Shown: positions 13,821-13,972 of the stretch, one piece after another
Position numbering within the stretch: the stretch's first letter is position 1
Layout of the letters: every line of letters begins with the position of its first letter
Origin: Actinomycetes bacterium
Lineage (GTDB): Bacteria > Actinomycetota > Acidimicrobiia > Acidimicrobiales > RAAP-2
DNA length: 13,972 bases
Reading direction: 5' to 3'
NCBI GenBank assembly: GCA_021784205.1
Contig: JAJXTB010000074.1
Coordinates: forward strand, 1-13,972
Program-made: the position numbers and the translations under genes
The notes under the pieces: model-generated
Seen by the model: the letters and a program-made list of their open reading frames with translations, nothing else
What the model was told of the DNA's origin: nothing
The model's database searches: none

Positions 13821-13850
13821 TTGGACAAGTTCTCGGGTCCGTCCTAGCGT
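13821..13850 (+). promoter_or_regulatory. Promoter of the last, partial gene
   Basis: TTGGAC (13821-13826), an 18-bp spacer and TAGCGT (13845-13850) give a good match to actinobacterial housekeeping promoters. Transcription would begin near 13857 and leave a leader of about 58 nt. Confidence 0.55.
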
Positions 13851-13866
13851 CGAAATGGAAGCAGAG

Positions 13867-13909
13867 CCACCGCCTCAGGGTGGGGCGGTGACCACTCCCG
13901 AAGTGGAGG
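13867..13909 (+). promoter_or_regulatory. Structured leader with a hairpin overlapping the ribosome site
   Basis: CACCGCC (13868-13874) can pair with GGCGGTG (13884-13890). An alternative CCACC (13867-13871) with GGTGG (13879-13883) excludes it. A second stem, CCACT-CCCGA-AGTGG (13892-13906), takes in the first bases of the GGAGG ribosome site (13905-13909). This could be a translational switch. It matches no riboswitch class I can recall. Confidence 0.35.
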
Positions 13910-13914
13910 TTGGT

Positions 13915-13972
13915 ATGTCTGACACCAAGATGCTGAAGAAGCACTTCGACGAGCCGGGTGGTCTGACTCTCT
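13915..13972 (+). CDS. Unidentified gene, first 19 codons only
   Basis: The ATG at 13915 follows GGAGG with 5 nt spacing and runs open to the window edge, giving MSDTKMLKKHFDEPGGLTL. The strong ribosome site and the promoter at 13821-13850 make it a real gene start. The N-terminus is hydrophilic with no signal peptide. It is too short to assign a family. Confidence 0.65.
   Translation, partial: MSDTKMLKKHFDEPGGLTL

Overview
The window is GC-rich bacterial chromosome that looks actinobacterial. The signs are two GAF-ANTAR regulators, a class F-type sortase with a wall-anchored substrate, a DUF6458-like membrane protein, TAnnnT-type -10 boxes and several starts that look leaderless. An acidimicrobial-type actinobacterium is a reasonable guess, but nothing here fixes the genus. 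All calls come from reading the sequence; no database search was possible.

Layout. 1-2990 holds the 3' end of gyrB and a complete gyrA. They are followed tail-to-tail by a FrnE-like DsbA-family oxidoreductase (2987-3637, minus). Divergent from that gene is a probable operon of an acetyl-CoA hydrolase/4-hydroxybutyrate CoA-transferase family enzyme (3682-4977) and an ABC-F ATPase (4982-6580). A small low-affinity-iron-permease-like membrane protein lies on the minus strand (6600-7016), followed by about 380 bp without a gene. 7394-9348 is a signalling block: a winged-helix regulator, then two GAF-ANTAR proteins. A DUF6458-like two-helix membrane protein and two very small reading frames follow (9476-9931). 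10053-11838 is a cell-surface module: a secreted DUF3494 (ice-binding-like) protein with a Thr-rich stalk and a C-terminal sorting signal, overlapping its probable class F sortase.

The most unusual region is 11939-13788. A multidrug ABC exporter gene has been reduced to its first ~85 codons fused in frame to its (or a sister gene's) last codons. That remnant is split by a 1479-bp element, 12261-13739. The element carries one gene, an apparently intact TnpB nuclease. It is bounded by 40-bp terminal inverted repeats (37/40 identical) and flanked by an 8-bp direct duplication, CTTCGACC. Removing the element and one copy of the duplication restores the exporter reading frame exactly. IS200/IS605 and IS607 elements, the usual TnpB carriers, have neither long inverted repeats nor such target duplications. 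This looks instead like a DDE-transposase-type, non-autonomous transposon carrying TnpB as its only cargo. That is the best candidate for something not well described.

The window closes with a strong-looking promoter, a short structured leader and the first 19 codons of an unidentified gene.
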